A stretch of 64,000 bases of DNA, taken from NCBI RefSeq assembly GCF_006547145.1, contig NZ_CP041244.1, forward strand, positions 4,650,001-4,714,000, in the 5' to 3' direction. Of the stretch, positions 7,598-15,912 are shown in pieces. How positions within the stretch are numbered: position 1 is the stretch's first letter; the number at the start of each line of letters is the position of its first letter. The DNA comes from Actinomadura sp. WMMA1423. GTDB taxonomy: Bacteria; Actinomycetota; Actinomycetes; Streptosporangiales; Streptosporangiaceae. Below the pieces are notes generated by a model that did no database searches, was not told the origin of the DNA, and was given only the letters and a program-made list of their open reading frames with translations. A program made the position numbers and the translations under genes.

Positions 7598-8350
7598 ATG
7601 CCGGGAGGCAGGCTCACCCAGCAGGAGCGACGGCAGATCGCGGCGGGCCTGGCCGACGGCCTGCCCTACGCCGAGATCGCCCGCCGGCTCGACCGTCCGA
7701 CCTCCACGGTCACGCGCGAGGTGATGCGCAACGGCGGCCCGACCGCCTACCGCGCCGACCTCGCCCACCACGCCACGCAACGCCGCACCCAGCGACGCAG
7801 GCAGGTCGCGCCCCAACCGCCGCAGGCGTCCCGGCAGCCCTACGGGCGCGACGCCGAGGCCGTGCGCGACTTCCAGGAGACGCTCACCACCGTCTTCATG
7901 ACCTCGGGCCTGCCCAAGATGATGGCCCGCGTGCTGGCCTGCCTCTACACCACCGACAGCGGCAGCCTCACCGCCGCCGAACTCGCGCGGCGCCTCCAGG
8001 TCAGCCCGGCGTCGATCTCCAAAGCGATCGCGTTCCTGGGGGGCCTCGACCTCGTCCGCCGGGAGAGCGACGGGCGCCGCGAGCGCTACGTCGTCGACGA
8101 CGACCTCTGGTTCCAGTCGATGATCCGCAGCGCCCGGGACAACGCCCAGTTCGTCGAGACCGCTCGGCAGGGCGTCGGCGTCCTCGGCCCCGACACCCCG
8201 GCCGGCGCCCGCCTGGAGAGCGCCGCCCGCTTCCTCGACTTCGTCAGCGAGGCGCTCACCCGCGCCGCGGAACAGGCCCGCGAGGTCCTCTACACCAGAC
8301 CCGCAACGCCCTCGGACACCACCGCCACCCCGCCCCCGAACCACGAATAG
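7598..8350 (+). CDS. Two-domain regulator: IS30-type HTH plus GbsR/MarR-like domain
   Basis: About 250 residues. The first 50 (LTQQERRQIAAGLADGLPYA, then EIARRLDRPTSTVTREVMRN) match the N-terminal HTH of IS30-like transposases. After a basic linker, residues 85-200 carry a winged helix of the GbsR/MarR type (VLACLYTTDSGSLTAAELAR, QVSPASISKAIAFLGGLDLV, ESDGRRERYVVDD). It is divergent from the DUF4097/DrrAB operon and most likely represses that operon and itself. ATG 7598 is preferred to GTG 7595 because AAGGAGG at 7586-7592 is better spaced. No transposase catalytic domain is present. Similar fusions occur in actinomycetes; the ligand is unknown. Confidence 0.82.
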   Translation: MPGGRLTQQERRQIAAGLADGLPYAEIARRLDRPTSTVTREVMRNGGPTAYRADLAHHATQRRTQRRRQVAPQPPQASRQPYGRDAEAVRDFQETLTTVFMTSGLPKMMARVLACLYTTDSGSLTAAELARRLQVSPASISKAIAFLGGLDLVRRESDGRRERYVVDDDLWFQSMIRSARDNAQFVETARQGVGVLGPDTPAGARLESAARFLDFVSEALTRAAEQAREVLYTRPATPSDTTATPPPNHE

Positions 8351-8385
8351 AAGCCGCCCCCCGGACCCGCCCAGCGCTTCGGCCG

Positions 8386-8423
8386 AAAACCCGTTGGCGG
8401 GCCGCGGTGGCCACTGCTACCTT
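8386..8423 (+). promoter_or_regulatory. WhiB7-like promoter, copy 1
   Basis: AAAA (8386-8389), four bases, then a -35 TTGGCG (8394-8399), an 18-bp spacer and a -10 TACCTT (8418-8423). An A/T-rich patch a few bases upstream of a weak -35 is the known hallmark of WhiB7/WblC-dependent promoters. An identically spaced copy occurs at 17861-17899. Confidence 0.6.
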
Positions 8424-8460
8424 TCCGGAGGCCGTGCCAGAGACCGAGGAGGTGGTACCC

Positions 8461-8511
8461 GTGAACGTATCGACATGGGTGCTCCCCTCTGGGGTCACGG
8501 TCGGGCGTTAG
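8461..8511 (+). CDS. Leader peptide, 16 residues
   Basis: GTG 8461 starts the peptide VNVSTWVLPSGVTVGR, which ends at TAG 8509-8511. GAGGAGGTGG lies eight bases upstream, so translation is expected. The DNA (CATGGGTGCTCCC and GTCACGG) is closely similar to a second leader at 17940-17993, although the peptide there reads in a different frame after a 2-bp difference. This suggests the nucleotide structure is conserved more than the peptide. The stop codon overlaps the first arm of a hairpin that ends at the next start codon, the arrangement of a translational attenuator. Confidence 0.7.
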   Translation: MNVSTWVLPSGVTVGR

Positions 8512-8556
8512 GTCGTCCGGGAGCGCCGTTCAAGAGCACTCCCGAAAGGCACGACC
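8511..8556 (+). promoter_or_regulatory. Attenuator-like hairpin abutting the hydrolase start
   Basis: Two nested stems: GGTCGT (8511-8516) with ACGACC (8551-8556), and CGGGAG (8518-8523) with CTCCCG (8539-8544). The likely ribosome binding site GAAAGG (8544-8549) lies between the descending arms, and the GTG start follows at 8557. The stem would hide the binding site unless a stalled ribosome in the leader melts it. Confidence 0.6.
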
Positions 8557-9291
8557 GTGCGATTCACTTCTGAACAGCGCCTCGACGACGGCGTCCTCGA
8601 ACGCGCATTCACCCTCGGCGACGTCCCCGGCATTCTGTGGACGCCCGCGTCCGCGTCCGAACCGGCGCCGCTGATCCTCCTCGGCCACCCCGGCGGGCTG
8701 CGCAAGATGCACCCCCGGCTGGCGGCCCGGGCCCGGCACTCCGCGACCGAGCACGGCTACGCCTCGGCCGCCATCGAGCTCCCCGGAGGCGGTGACCGAC
8801 CCCGCTTGGAAACCGCCGAGCAGGCCCGCGCCGACCTGCGGCGGGCGCTGGAGGCCGGCGAGCCGGTCAGCGACGACATCGTCGACCGGCTCGTCCTCCC
8901 GCTGGTGGAGAAAGGGGTCCCGGAATGGCAGGCCACCCTGGACGCCCTCCTTTCGCTGCCCGAGATCGGCGGCCCGGTCGGGTTCTCCGGGGGAGTGATC
9001 GCCATCGGCGTCCGGCTGGCGGTGGTCGAGCCGCGCATATCGGCCGCCGTCCTGTTCGCCGGGAGTTACGTGCCCCGCGTCACGTTCGAGGACGCCCGGC
9101 AGGTCACCATTCCGCTGCACGTGATGCTGCAATGGGACGACGAAGGCAACGACCGGCAGGCGGCCCTCGACCTGTTCGACGCCTTCGGCTCGAAGGAGAA
9201 GACACTGCACGCCAACATGGGCGGGCACACCGGCGTCCCGCAGTTCGAGGGAGAGGCCGCGGCCCGGTTCTTCACCCGGCATCTGAGCTAG
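8557..9291 (+). CDS. Alpha/beta hydrolase (dienelactone-hydrolase-like)
   Basis: A 244-residue cytoplasmic hydrolase. Visible features are the early LILLGHPGG oxyanion region (about residue 35), the nucleophile elbow GFSGG (Ser near residue 145), an acidic candidate in LQWDDEGND and the catalytic His in GGHTGVP near the C-terminus. It starts at GTG 8557 directly after a hairpin and is preceded by a leader peptide and a WhiB7-like promoter. That context suggests an antibiotic-stress gene, for example one hydrolysing an ester or amide drug, but no substrate can be read from sequence. A strong terminator follows at 9315, so it is monocistronic apart from the leader. Confidence 0.85.
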   Translation: MRFTSEQRLDDGVLERAFTLGDVPGILWTPASASEPAPLILLGHPGGLRKMHPRLAARARHSATEHGYASAAIELPGGGDRPRLETAEQARADLRRALEAGEPVSDDIVDRLVLPLVEKGVPEWQATLDALLSLPEIGGPVGFSGGVIAIGVRLAVVEPRISAAVLFAGSYVPRVTFEDARQVTIPLHVMLQWDDEGNDRQAALDLFDAFGSKEKTLHANMGGHTGVPQFEGEAAARFFTRHLS

Positions 9292-9314
9292 CGCCGCGAA
9301 CCATCGACGGCCCG

Positions 9315-9352
9315 ACCGCGGCGGTACCGGCCATCGCCGGTACCGCCCGGTC
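9315..9352 (+). terminator. Terminator hairpin after the hydrolase gene
   Basis: GGCGGTACCGGC (9320-9331) pairs perfectly with GCCGGTACCGCC (9336-9347) across a 4-base loop, with GACCG/GGTC flanks extending the stem. It begins 24 bp after the hydrolase stop. Confidence 0.75.
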
Positions 9353-9434
9353 GGAGGCCCCGAACCACGCGGTGCTCGAGCCCGATCAGCCGAATTCGGC
9401 GACGCCTCGGCGCCCTCCGGGCAGGATCGGTTCC

Positions 9435-9785
9435 ATGACGAATGTGGCCGACAGGCAGATCCCCGAGTACCTCAACTATGTCGGGCCCGGGTGGCGCGAC
9501 ATCCTGCTGCGGACTCACGCCGAACTCGTCGCCGTGCTGCCCAACTACCAGGTGGTCCAGGTCAAGGAGAAGTACGGGATGCTGGACGTCAACCTGGGCG
9601 GGTTCGTCGATCCCGTCACCGGCGCGCTCGGCCTCAGCCGTGAACTCGGCACTCGGGTCAGTGCGATCCTCACGGCCGCCCGGGAGGAGTCCCTCCGCAC
9701 CTGCGAGGTCTGCGGCGAGCCCGGCACCGAGACGGGCCAGGCGTGGATCAAGACGCTCTGCCCCACCCACGCCCAGCCGTGCTGA
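9435..9785 (+). CDS. Hypothetical protein with C-terminal zinc-ribbon-like motif
   Basis: A 116-residue soluble protein (MTNVADRQIPEYLNYVGPGW ...). The N-terminal half is a mixed alpha/beta segment; the C-terminus has CEVCGEPG ... LCPTH, a likely metal-binding knuckle with three Cys and one His. No family is recognised. Similar short proteins with VKEKYGMLDVN-type wording occur scattered in actinomycetes and are not characterised. No strong ribosome binding site is seen; the ATG at 9435 was chosen because the conserved-looking region starts about ten residues later. Confidence 0.65.
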   Translation: MTNVADRQIPEYLNYVGPGWRDILLRTHAELVAVLPNYQVVQVKEKYGMLDVNLGGFVDPVTGALGLSRELGTRVSAILTAAREESLRTCEVCGEPGTETGQAWIKTLCPTHAQPC

Positions 9786-9979
9786 AGCGTCCGCCCCAAC
9801 GCACCGCGACCCGCGGTCGTGACGGTCCAGGTGCTGCCGTTGTGGACGGCGGCTCGGGCGGTGGTGCAGATCACATGGGCGGGGTGTCAGAGGGGCGAGG
9901 CGGCCGGTGTCTCGTGTTCGTCAGGAAGTCCCGCGGACGATCCGCGCGGTACTCCCCACCACGAGTGAGGACGAAAGTC

Positions 9980-11491
9980 ATGGCGACCACGAAGGCGCCC
10001 GCCCCACCGACCGCATCGCGCCGCTGGGCCGCGCTGCTGTTCATCGGACTGGCCCAGCTAATGATCATTCTGGACGGCACCGTGGTGAACATCGCGCTGC
10101 CCTCCATCCAGCGCGACCTGCAGATCTCCGACGGCGACCGGCAGTGGATCATCACCGCCTACACGCTGGCGTTCGGCAGCCTGCTGCTGCTCGGCGGCCG
10201 GATCGCCGACTACACCGGCCGCAAGCGCGTCTTCCTGATCTCCTTGATCGGCTTCGCGGGGGCCTCGGCCCTCGGCGGCGCGGCGGGCGGCTTCGAGATG
10301 CTGCTGGTCGCCCGCGCCCTCCAGGGCGGGTTCGGCGCGCTGCTCGGACCGTCCGCGCTGTCGCTGCTCACCGTGACGTTCACCGAGCCGAAGGACCGGG
10401 CGAAGGCGTTCGGCATCTGGGGCGCCATCGCCGCCGCGGGCGGCGCGATCGGGCTGCTGGCCGGCGGGGCGCTGACCGACTACCTGGACTGGCGCTGGTG
10501 CCTGTACATCAACATCCCGGTCGCGGCGGTCGCGGCGGTCGGCGGCTTCGCCATCCTCACCGAGTCGCGGCGCGAGGGACGGGCCCGCCTCGACGTCCCC
10601 GGGGTGCTGGCGGTCACCGGCGGCCTCGTCGCGATCGTGTACGCCACGAGCCGGGCCGAGTCCGACGGCTGGGACTCGGCGAAGGTCATCGGCCTGCTGG
10701 CCGCCGGCGCCGTGCTGCTCGCCGCGTTCGTCCTCGTCGAGAGCCGCGTCGCGCAGCCGCTGCTGCCGCTGCGCGTGGTCGCCGACCGCACCCGCGGCGG
10801 CGCCTACCTGGCGGTCGGCGTCGCCGTCATCGGCATGTTCGGCGCGTTCCTCTTCCTGACCTACTTCATGCAGGTCGTCAAGGGATACTCGCCGATCAGG
10901 ACGGGCGTCGGCTTCCTCCCGATGACCACGGCGGTGCTGGTGTCGGCCGGCGGGCTCGCCACCCGGCTCCTCCCCCGGGTCCCGCCGCGCGCGCTGATCG
11001 TCCCCGGCATGCTCATCGGCGCGAGCGGCATGCTGTGGATGCTCACGCTGGAGCCTGGCGGCTCCTACGCCTCCGGCGTCCTGGTGGCGCAGCTCCTGCT
11101 CGGCCTGGGAGCGGGTTTGATCATGCCCGTGGCCCTCAACTACGCCACCCACGGCGTCGACCAGGGCGACTCCGGCATCGCCTCGGCGAGCGTCAACACC
11201 GCGCAGCAGATCGGCGGCTCGATCGGCATCGCGCTGCTCAACACCGTCGCCACCAGCACCACCGCGGACTACCTGTCCTCGCACGCCCGCGACGGCCTGA
11301 GCCCGGACGTCGCCAAGCAGGCACTGGTGGAGGGCTTCGGGGCGGCCGGCGCCTTGTCCGCGGGGATCATGATCGTCGGCGCGCTGGTCGTGGGCGTCCT
11401 GATGAACACCCCGCGCCCCGAGCACCGGCCCGCCACCGCGGACGCCGAAGCGCCGGCCCCGCTGGCGGAGGCCCCCGCTCACGCCGCCTGA
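9980..11491 (+). CDS. MFS drug exporter, DHA2 family (14 helices)
   Basis: A 503-residue transporter. The motif LDGTVVNIALPSIQRDLQ in helix 1 is the DHA2 signature (motif D1), motif A follows as GGRIADYTGRKRVF, and motif C is within GAIAAAGGAIGLLAGGALTD. About fourteen hydrophobic segments are visible. It should export drugs by proton antiport. The start at 9980 is supported by GTGAGGACGAAAG upstream. The gene converges on a two-component regulator and shares a bidirectional terminator with it. There is no adjacent TetR partner. Confidence 0.92.
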   Translation: MATTKAPAPPTASRRWAALLFIGLAQLMIILDGTVVNIALPSIQRDLQISDGDRQWIITAYTLAFGSLLLLGGRIADYTGRKRVFLISLIGFAGASALGGAAGGFEMLLVARALQGGFGALLGPSALSLLTVTFTEPKDRAKAFGIWGAIAAAGGAIGLLAGGALTDYLDWRWCLYINIPVAAVAAVGGFAILTESRREGRARLDVPGVLAVTGGLVAIVYATSRAESDGWDSAKVIGLLAAGAVLLAAFVLVESRVAQPLLPLRVVADRTRGGAYLAVGVAVIGMFGAFLFLTYFMQVVKGYSPIRTGVGFLPMTTAVLVSAGGLATRLLPRVPPRALIVPGMLIGASGMLWMLTLEPGGSYASGVLVAQLLLGLGAGLIMPVALNYATHGVDQGDSGIASASVNTAQQIGGSIGIALLNTVATSTTADYLSSHARDGLSPDVAKQALVEGFGAAGALSAGIMIVGALVVGVLMNTPRPEHRPATADAEAPAPLAEAPAHAA

Positions 11492-11519
11492 CCGGTGACG
11501 ATCACGACCTCAGCCGTCC

Positions 11520-11559
11520 GCGACCAGGGGCCGTCACCAGGCGCACGGCCCCGGGTCGC
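11520..11559. terminator. Bidirectional terminator between MFS and response regulator
   Basis: GCGACC-A-GGGGCCGT (11520-11534) pairs with ACGGCCCC-G-GGTCGC (11545-11559) over 14 bp with one mismatch and a 10-base loop, between two convergent genes. Confidence 0.75.
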
Positions 11560-11580
11560 GCCTCCGCCGGGCCCGCGGAA

Positions 11581-12285
11581 TCATCCCGGGCCCGCGGAGT
11601 CGTCCGGGCGTTCGGTGGCGGGACGGCCCCGGAGGTAGGCCAGGACGGCGAGGACCCTGCGGTGCGTGTCGTCGGTCTGCGGAAGATCGAGCTTGGCCAG
11701 GATGCTGCGGACGTGCTTGCCCACGGTCGCGTCGGTGACGACCAGCCGCCGCGCTATGGCGGCGTTGGAGTGACCTTCGGCGATCAGGGCGAGCACCTCG
11801 TGCTCGCGCGGCGACAGCGCCGCGAGCGGGTCGCGGCGGCGGCCGATGAGCTGCCGGATGACCTTCGGGTCCACCACCGTCCCGCCGTCCGCGACCTGGC
11901 GCAGCGCGGCGACGAAGTCGGCGACGTCCACGACCCGGTCCTTGAGCAGGTAGCCGACCCGGCGGCCGTCGCCGGAGTCCAGCAGGTCGGCGGCGTAGCT
12001 CAACTCGACGTACTGGCTGAGCGCCACCACCGCGAGGCCCGGGTCGGCGCGGCGCAGCCGTACGGCGGCGCGCAGGCCCTCGTCGGAGAAGTCCGGCGGC
12101 ATCCGGATGTCGGTGACGACCAGGTCGGGGCGGTGCTCGGCGACGGCCGCGAGCAGGGCCTCGGCGTCGTCGACGGCGGCGGCCACCTCGAAACCGAACC
12201 TGGCCAGCAGCCCGGCCAGGCCCTCCCGGAGCAGGACGCCGTCCTCGGCGAGGACTACCCGGACGGCGGTCGGTTCGGTTCGCAA
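11581..12285 (-). CDS. NarL/LuxR-family response regulator
   Basis: A protein of about 234 residues. The receiver domain shows the acidic pair in VVLAEDG, the phospho-acceptor Asp in LVVTDIRMPP, and the Lys of GYLLKDR. The C-terminal LuxR HTH is clear (LSPREHEVLALIAEGHSNAA and VTDATVGKHVRSILAKL). No ATG or GTG precedes the receiver in frame, so I assign the TTG at 12285, with GGAG five bases upstream; it overlaps the kinase gene by 31 bp. It is the cognate partner of that kinase. Targets are unknown; the neighbouring DHA2 exporter and MacB-like ABC exporter are candidates. Confidence 0.88.
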   Translation of the reverse strand: MRTEPTAVRVVLAEDGVLLREGLAGLLARFGFEVAAAVDDAEALLAAVAEHRPDLVVTDIRMPPDFSDEGLRAAVRLRRADPGLAVVALSQYVELSYAADLLDSGDGRRVGYLLKDRVVDVADFVAALRQVADGGTVVDPKVIRQLIGRRRDPLAALSPREHEVLALIAEGHSNAAIARRLVVTDATVGKHVRSILAKLDLPQTDDTHRRVLAVLAYLRGRPATERPDDSAGPG

Positions 12286-13646
12286 GGAAGCTCCACACGG
12301 ACGAGGGTCGGGCCCCCGGCGGGGCTCGACACGAGCAGTCTGCCGTCGATCACGGCGACCCGGTCGGCGAGGCCGGTCAGGCCGGTGCCGCGCGCCGGGT
12401 CGGCGCCGCCCGCGCCGTCGTCGGTGACCTCCACGGTGAGGACGCCGCCGGTGAGGCGCGCGACCACCGCGGCCCGGTCGGCGCCGCTGTGCTTGGCGGC
12501 GTTGGTGAGCGCCTCGGCGGCGGCGAAGTAGGCCGTGCTCTCGACCTGGCGGGGCGGCCGTCCGGGCAGGTCGGTCTCGACGGTGACCGCGAGCGGGGAC
12601 CGGTCGGCCAGCTCCCCCAGCGCCGCCGCCAGCCCCCGGTCGGTGAGGACGCGGGGATGGATCCCGTGGACGAGCTCCCGCAGCTCGGTCATGAGCTGTT
12701 TGGCCTCGTCGTGGGCGTCCGCGAGACTTTCCGCCGCCGGGGATCCGGGCGGCAGGTCCACGCGGGCGATCCCGAGCTTCAGGGTGAGGGAGAGCAGCCG
12801 TTGCTGCGCGCCGTCGTGCAGGTCGCGCTCGATCCGGCGGCGCTCGGCCTCGAACGCGTCCACCAGCCGGGCGCGGGAGCGTGCGACCTCGACGAGCTCG
12901 GCCTGGAGCCGCCCGCCGGAGCCGTTGCGCAGCAGCGTCCGGGCGAGCGCGCCCTGCGCGGCGGCGGTCAGGCCCAGCAGGTACGGGACGGCGGGCACCA
13001 GCGCCAGCCCCGCGACCGCGTAGGGCAGCGCGGCCCCCGGCGTGGCGATCGTCACCGGGCCGAGCACCATCGGGCCGTCGCCGCCGAGCAGGATCAGCGG
13101 GGCGGTCACGGCGCCGAACTGGAAGGCCAGCATGGACACAAGCGCCGCGTACAGGACGGGGACGGCGGCGGACAGCACCAGGAAGTAGCCGAGTGCGCGC
13201 CAGGTGACGGGCTCGGTGTAGCGGGTGCGGAGCCATGGCAGGACGCCTCGCTCGGGCGGACGCCGATGCCCTGGGCCCGCCGGGCGGACGTCCACCAGGC
13301 GGAGCCGGCGCCGTTCCACCCCGGTCAGCGGGCCGGTCGCCGCCGGTCCGAGGCCTGCGAGCAGCAGGAGTCCGACGACGGCCGGGAGCGCCCGCTCGCC
13401 TAGGGATGCGTCCGAAGTGACGGCCAGGAGCAGCGGCAGGCCGAGCAGCACCAGCGGAAGGGCGGCCGCGGCGACGACCGGCGCGGTCGACAGCAGGTAG
13501 GCGGCGGCGCGCCAAGGCCAGGCGGTTAGAAGGAACCCGCGGCGCCCCATCGCGGCGAGCAGAGTGGCAGGGGGCCTGGCAGGGGGCCTGGCAGGGGGCA
13601 TGGCAGGCGGAGTGGCCGACGGGGCGAGGGGCGGGTCGTTCGGCAC
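12255..13646 (-). CDS. Sensor histidine kinase (HisKA_3 type)
   Basis: About 463 residues from GTG 13646. It starts with a Pro-rich segment containing PPAR repeats, encoded by a 12-bp direct repeat. A membrane region of about six helices follows, with a cytoplasmic loop in the middle resembling the putative sensor domain found in actinobacterial kinases. The HisKA_3 dimerisation motif ERDLHDGAQQRLLSL holds the phospho-accepting His; the HATPase has TNAAKHSGA, DDGAGG and GTGLTGLADRV. It should autophosphorylate and pass phosphate to the overlapping NarL-type regulator. The precise start is uncertain because no strong ribosome binding site exists; an ATG at 13601 is an alternative. Confidence 0.88.
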   Translation of the reverse strand: MPNDPPLAPSATPPAMPPARPPARPPATLLAAMGRRGFLLTAWPWRAAAYLLSTAPVVAAAALPLVLLGLPLLLAVTSDASLGERALPAVVGLLLLAGLGPAATGPLTGVERRRLRLVDVRPAGPGHRRPPERGVLPWLRTRYTEPVTWRALGYFLVLSAAVPVLYAALVSMLAFQFGAVTAPLILLGGDGPMVLGPVTIATPGAALPYAVAGLALVPAVPYLLGLTAAAQGALARTLLRNGSGGRLQAELVEVARSRARLVDAFEAERRRIERDLHDGAQQRLLSLTLKLGIARVDLPPGSPAAESLADAHDEAKQLMTELRELVHGIHPRVLTDRGLAAALGELADRSPLAVTVETDLPGRPPRQVESTAYFAAAEALTNAAKHSGADRAAVVARLTGGVLTVEVTDDGAGGADPARGTGLTGLADRVAVIDGRLLVSSPAGGPTLVRVELPCEPNRPPSG

Positions 13647-13694
13647 AGGCGTACGGTAACCGACCACGCGGCCTGCGATGACCGCGCGAACGAC

Positions 13695-13733
13695 GAGGTA
13701 GTGCCAGCCATACCTCCAAGTTGGTGGACCACC
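13695..13733. promoter_or_regulatory. Paired palindromes in kinase/GDSL divergent region
   Basis: GAGGTA (13695-13700) and TACCTC (13711-13716) form an inverted repeat with a 10-bp spacer. Seven bases later GGTGGACCACC (13723-13733) is a perfect odd palindrome. Both lie between divergent genes and could be operators. Confidence 0.4.
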
Positions 13734-13772
13734 GTGATGCGGCCGGAGGCGGCGCGGCGGTGGGATCGACGC

Positions 13773-15107
13773 ATGAAGAGAAAGCTCTCCGCACGGGTGG
13801 CCGCGCCCCTGGCCGGCATCGCCGCCGCAGCGCTGATCGGCGGGCTCGGATACGCCTGGCCCCGTCCCGCCCCGGCCGTCGCGCAGACGGCGTCCCTCAA
13901 GAACGGGACCTGGTCGCAGAGCTGGGGCGCGGCGATGCAGCGGCCGATCGCCGGCGGCGAGGACGAGGGGCCGAACTGGTCGGTGGAAGGGTTCGGCGAC
14001 CACTCGCTGCGCCAGGTCGTCCGGCTCAGCACGGGTGGCGCGAAGGTCCGGATCCGTCTGTCCAACGTGTACGGGACCCGGCCGCTGCGGGTCGCCGCCG
14101 GGGCCGTCGCGCGCTCGGCCGGTGGCGCCCAGGCGTGGCCTGGTTCGACGGCGGCGCTGACCTTCGGCGGGAAGCGGTCCGTCGCGGTGGCGCCGGGCGG
14201 TGAGATCGTCAGCGACCCGGTGCCGCTGGCCACCGCGCCCCTGGAGAAGCTGGCGGTCACGCTGCGCTTCACCGGCGCGACGGGGCCCGCGACCTTCCAT
14301 CGGTTCACCACGCAGCCCGCCTACCGCGCCACCGGCGACCACCTGTCCGACGTGGGGGCCGGCGCCTACACCCGTTCCACCGACGCGCTGTACTACCTGA
14401 CAGGCGTGGAGGTCACCGGCGGGAACGGCACAACCGGCGGGAACGGCACAGCCGGCGGGAACGGCGCGGGCACGGTGGTGGCCTTCGGGGACTCGCTCAT
14501 CGACGGCGTCGGAGCCTCCCCCGGCGCCGACGCGCGGCTGCCGGACGCCCTGGCCGAGCGCCTGGCCGCGGCCCGCGCCCCCCTCAGCGTCGTCAACGCG
14601 GGCATCGGCGGGAACCGGCTGCGCTACGACTCGGCGTGCGCCGGGGAGAAGGCCACCGCCCGGTTCGCCCGCGACGTCCTGAACCGTCCCGGCGTGCGGG
14701 CGGTGATCGTCCACCTGGGCGCCAACGACATCCGCGTCACCCCCGGCGACCCCTGCCTGCGGCCGGGCGGACCGGCGACCGCCGCGCAGGTCATCGACGC
14801 CCAGCGGCAACTGGTCCGCGCCGCACGCGCCCGCGGCCTCAAGGTCGTCGGGACGACCATCCTGCCGATGAAGGGCGCCCTGTTCCCGGTCTGGACACCC
14901 CAGGTCGAGAAGGACCGCGACGCCATCAACCACTGGATCCGGACCAGCGGCGCCTACGACGCAGTCCTGGACGCCGACCGCATCATGGCCGACCCCGCCG
15001 ACCCGGACCGCTCCCGGCTCTCGTACGTCTACCAGGACGGGTTGCACCCGAACGACGCGGGCTACCAGGCCCTGGCACGCGGCATCGACCTGCGGGTCCT
15101 GCGTTGA
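13773..15107 (+). CDS. Secreted GDSL/SGNH esterase
   Basis: A 444-residue exported hydrolase. MKRKLSARVAAPLAGIAAA begins a signal peptide ending near PAVAQTA. The N-terminal 180 residues form a beta-rich domain seen in many actinobacterial SGNH proteins. The catalytic region has block I VVAFGDSLIDG (Ser), block II GIGGNR, block III HLGANDI, and block V DGLHPNDAGY (Asp-His). An in-frame 18-bp tandem repeat just before block I makes a Gly/Asn/Thr linker. It probably cleaves ester bonds of polysaccharides or lipids outside the cell. The downstream ABC ATPase starts close by and may be co-transcribed. An ATG at 13737 is an alternative start. Confidence 0.87.
   Translation: MKRKLSARVAAPLAGIAAAALIGGLGYAWPRPAPAVAQTASLKNGTWSQSWGAAMQRPIAGGEDEGPNWSVEGFGDHSLRQVVRLSTGGAKVRIRLSNVYGTRPLRVAAGAVARSAGGAQAWPGSTAALTFGGKRSVAVAPGGEIVSDPVPLATAPLEKLAVTLRFTGATGPATFHRFTTQPAYRATGDHLSDVGAGAYTRSTDALYYLTGVEVTGGNGTTGGNGTAGGNGAGTVVAFGDSLIDGVGASPGADARLPDALAERLAAARAPLSVVNAGIGGNRLRYDSACAGEKATARFARDVLNRPGVRAVIVHLGANDIRVTPGDPCLRPGGPATAAQVIDAQRQLVRAARARGLKVVGTTILPMKGALFPVWTPQVEKDRDAINHWIRTSGAYDAVLDADRIMADPADPDRSRLSYVYQDGLHPNDAGYQALARGIDLRVLR
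14415..14468 (+). repeat. 18-bp in-frame tandem repeat (three copies)
   Basis: Three near-identical copies of ACCGGCGGGAACGGCACA (14415-14432, 14433-14450, 14451-14468) encode TGGNGT-like units between the N-terminal domain and the catalytic block of the GDSL esterase. Copy number could vary between strains. Confidence 0.85.
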
Positions 15108-15148
15108 CGGGCCCCGCACCCAGAGGCCCGGCGGCGAATGGCCCAGCG

Positions 15149-15907
15149 ATGGCGGGCCCCGCACCCGCACATGCCGCCGTCCCGGCCGCGCCGGTGCAGC
15201 TGCACCAGGTGAGCAGGCATTACGGGACGGGCGAGGCCCGGGTTCAGGCCCTGGCCGATGTCAGCGTGACCTTCCCGGCCGGTTCCTGGACCGCCGTGAT
15301 GGGCCCGTCGGGTTCGGGGAAGTCGACTCTGCTGCACTGCGCGGCAGGGCTGGACCGGGTGTCCTCCGGGCGCGTCCTGCTCGCCGGGCAGGACGTCACC
15401 TACGCCTCCGACGCGACGCTGACCGGGCTGCGGCGCCGCGCCGTGGGGTTCGTCTTCCAGAACTTCAACCTGATCGGCTCGCTCACGGCCGAGCAGAACG
15501 TCGCGCTGCCGCTGAAGCTCGCCGGCGCCCGGCCGTCGCGCCGGGACGTGCGGGCCGCCCTCGCCGACGTGGGCCTGGACGACCGCGCGCGGCACCGTCC
15601 GCGCGAGCTGTCGGGCGGGCAGCAGCAGCGGGTGGCGATCGCCCGCGCGATGGTGACGCGGCCTTCGGTGCTGTTCGCCGACGAGCCCACCGGGGCCCTG
15701 GACACCGGTTCGGCCCGCACGGTCCTGCGGCTGCTGCGCCGCATGGTCGACACCGCCGGGCAGACCGTCGTGATGGTCACCCACGACCCGGTCGCGGCGG
15801 CGAGCGCCGACGCGGTCGTGTTCCTGTCCGACGGCCGGGTGGCCGACCGCCTCGTGCGCCCGTCCGCCGCCCGGGTGGCCGAGCGGCTCACCAGGTTGGA
15901 GGGCTGA
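15149..15907 (+). CDS. ABC exporter ATPase (MacB/LolD type)
   Basis: A 252-residue ATPase with Walker A GPSGSGKST, Q-loop VFQNFNLIGSLTAEQNV, signature LSGGQQQRVAIARAM and Walker B VLFADEPTGALDT. The sequence fits the MacB/LolD/FtsE group that pairs with FtsX-like permeases, and such a permease follows 5 bp downstream. ATG 15149 is preferred; a TTG at 15104 that overlaps the esterase stop is possible and would add 15 residues. Systems of this type move lipoproteins, lipids or antimicrobial peptides, or transduce signals, at the outer face of the membrane. Confidence 0.9.
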   Translation: MAGPAPAHAAVPAAPVQLHQVSRHYGTGEARVQALADVSVTFPAGSWTAVMGPSGSGKSTLLHCAAGLDRVSSGRVLLAGQDVTYASDATLTGLRRRAVGFVFQNFNLIGSLTAEQNVALPLKLAGARPSRRDVRAALADVGLDDRARHRPRELSGGQQQRVAIARAMVTRPSVLFADEPTGALDTGSARTVLRLLRRMVDTAGQTVVMVTHDPVAAASADAVVFLSDGRVADRLVRPSAARVAERLTRLEG

Positions 15908-15912
15908 CCGCC

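Noticed and set aside
13564..13610. 12-bp GGCAGGGGGCCT repeat as possible operator array
   Set aside because: It lies inside the coding sequence of the kinase N-terminus and encodes PPAR units in frame, so it is a coding repeat.
12255..15170. A single 971-codon minus-strand frame
   Set aside because: Only the part below 13646 is the kinase; the remainder is antisense to the GDSL esterase, which has a full set of catalytic blocks.
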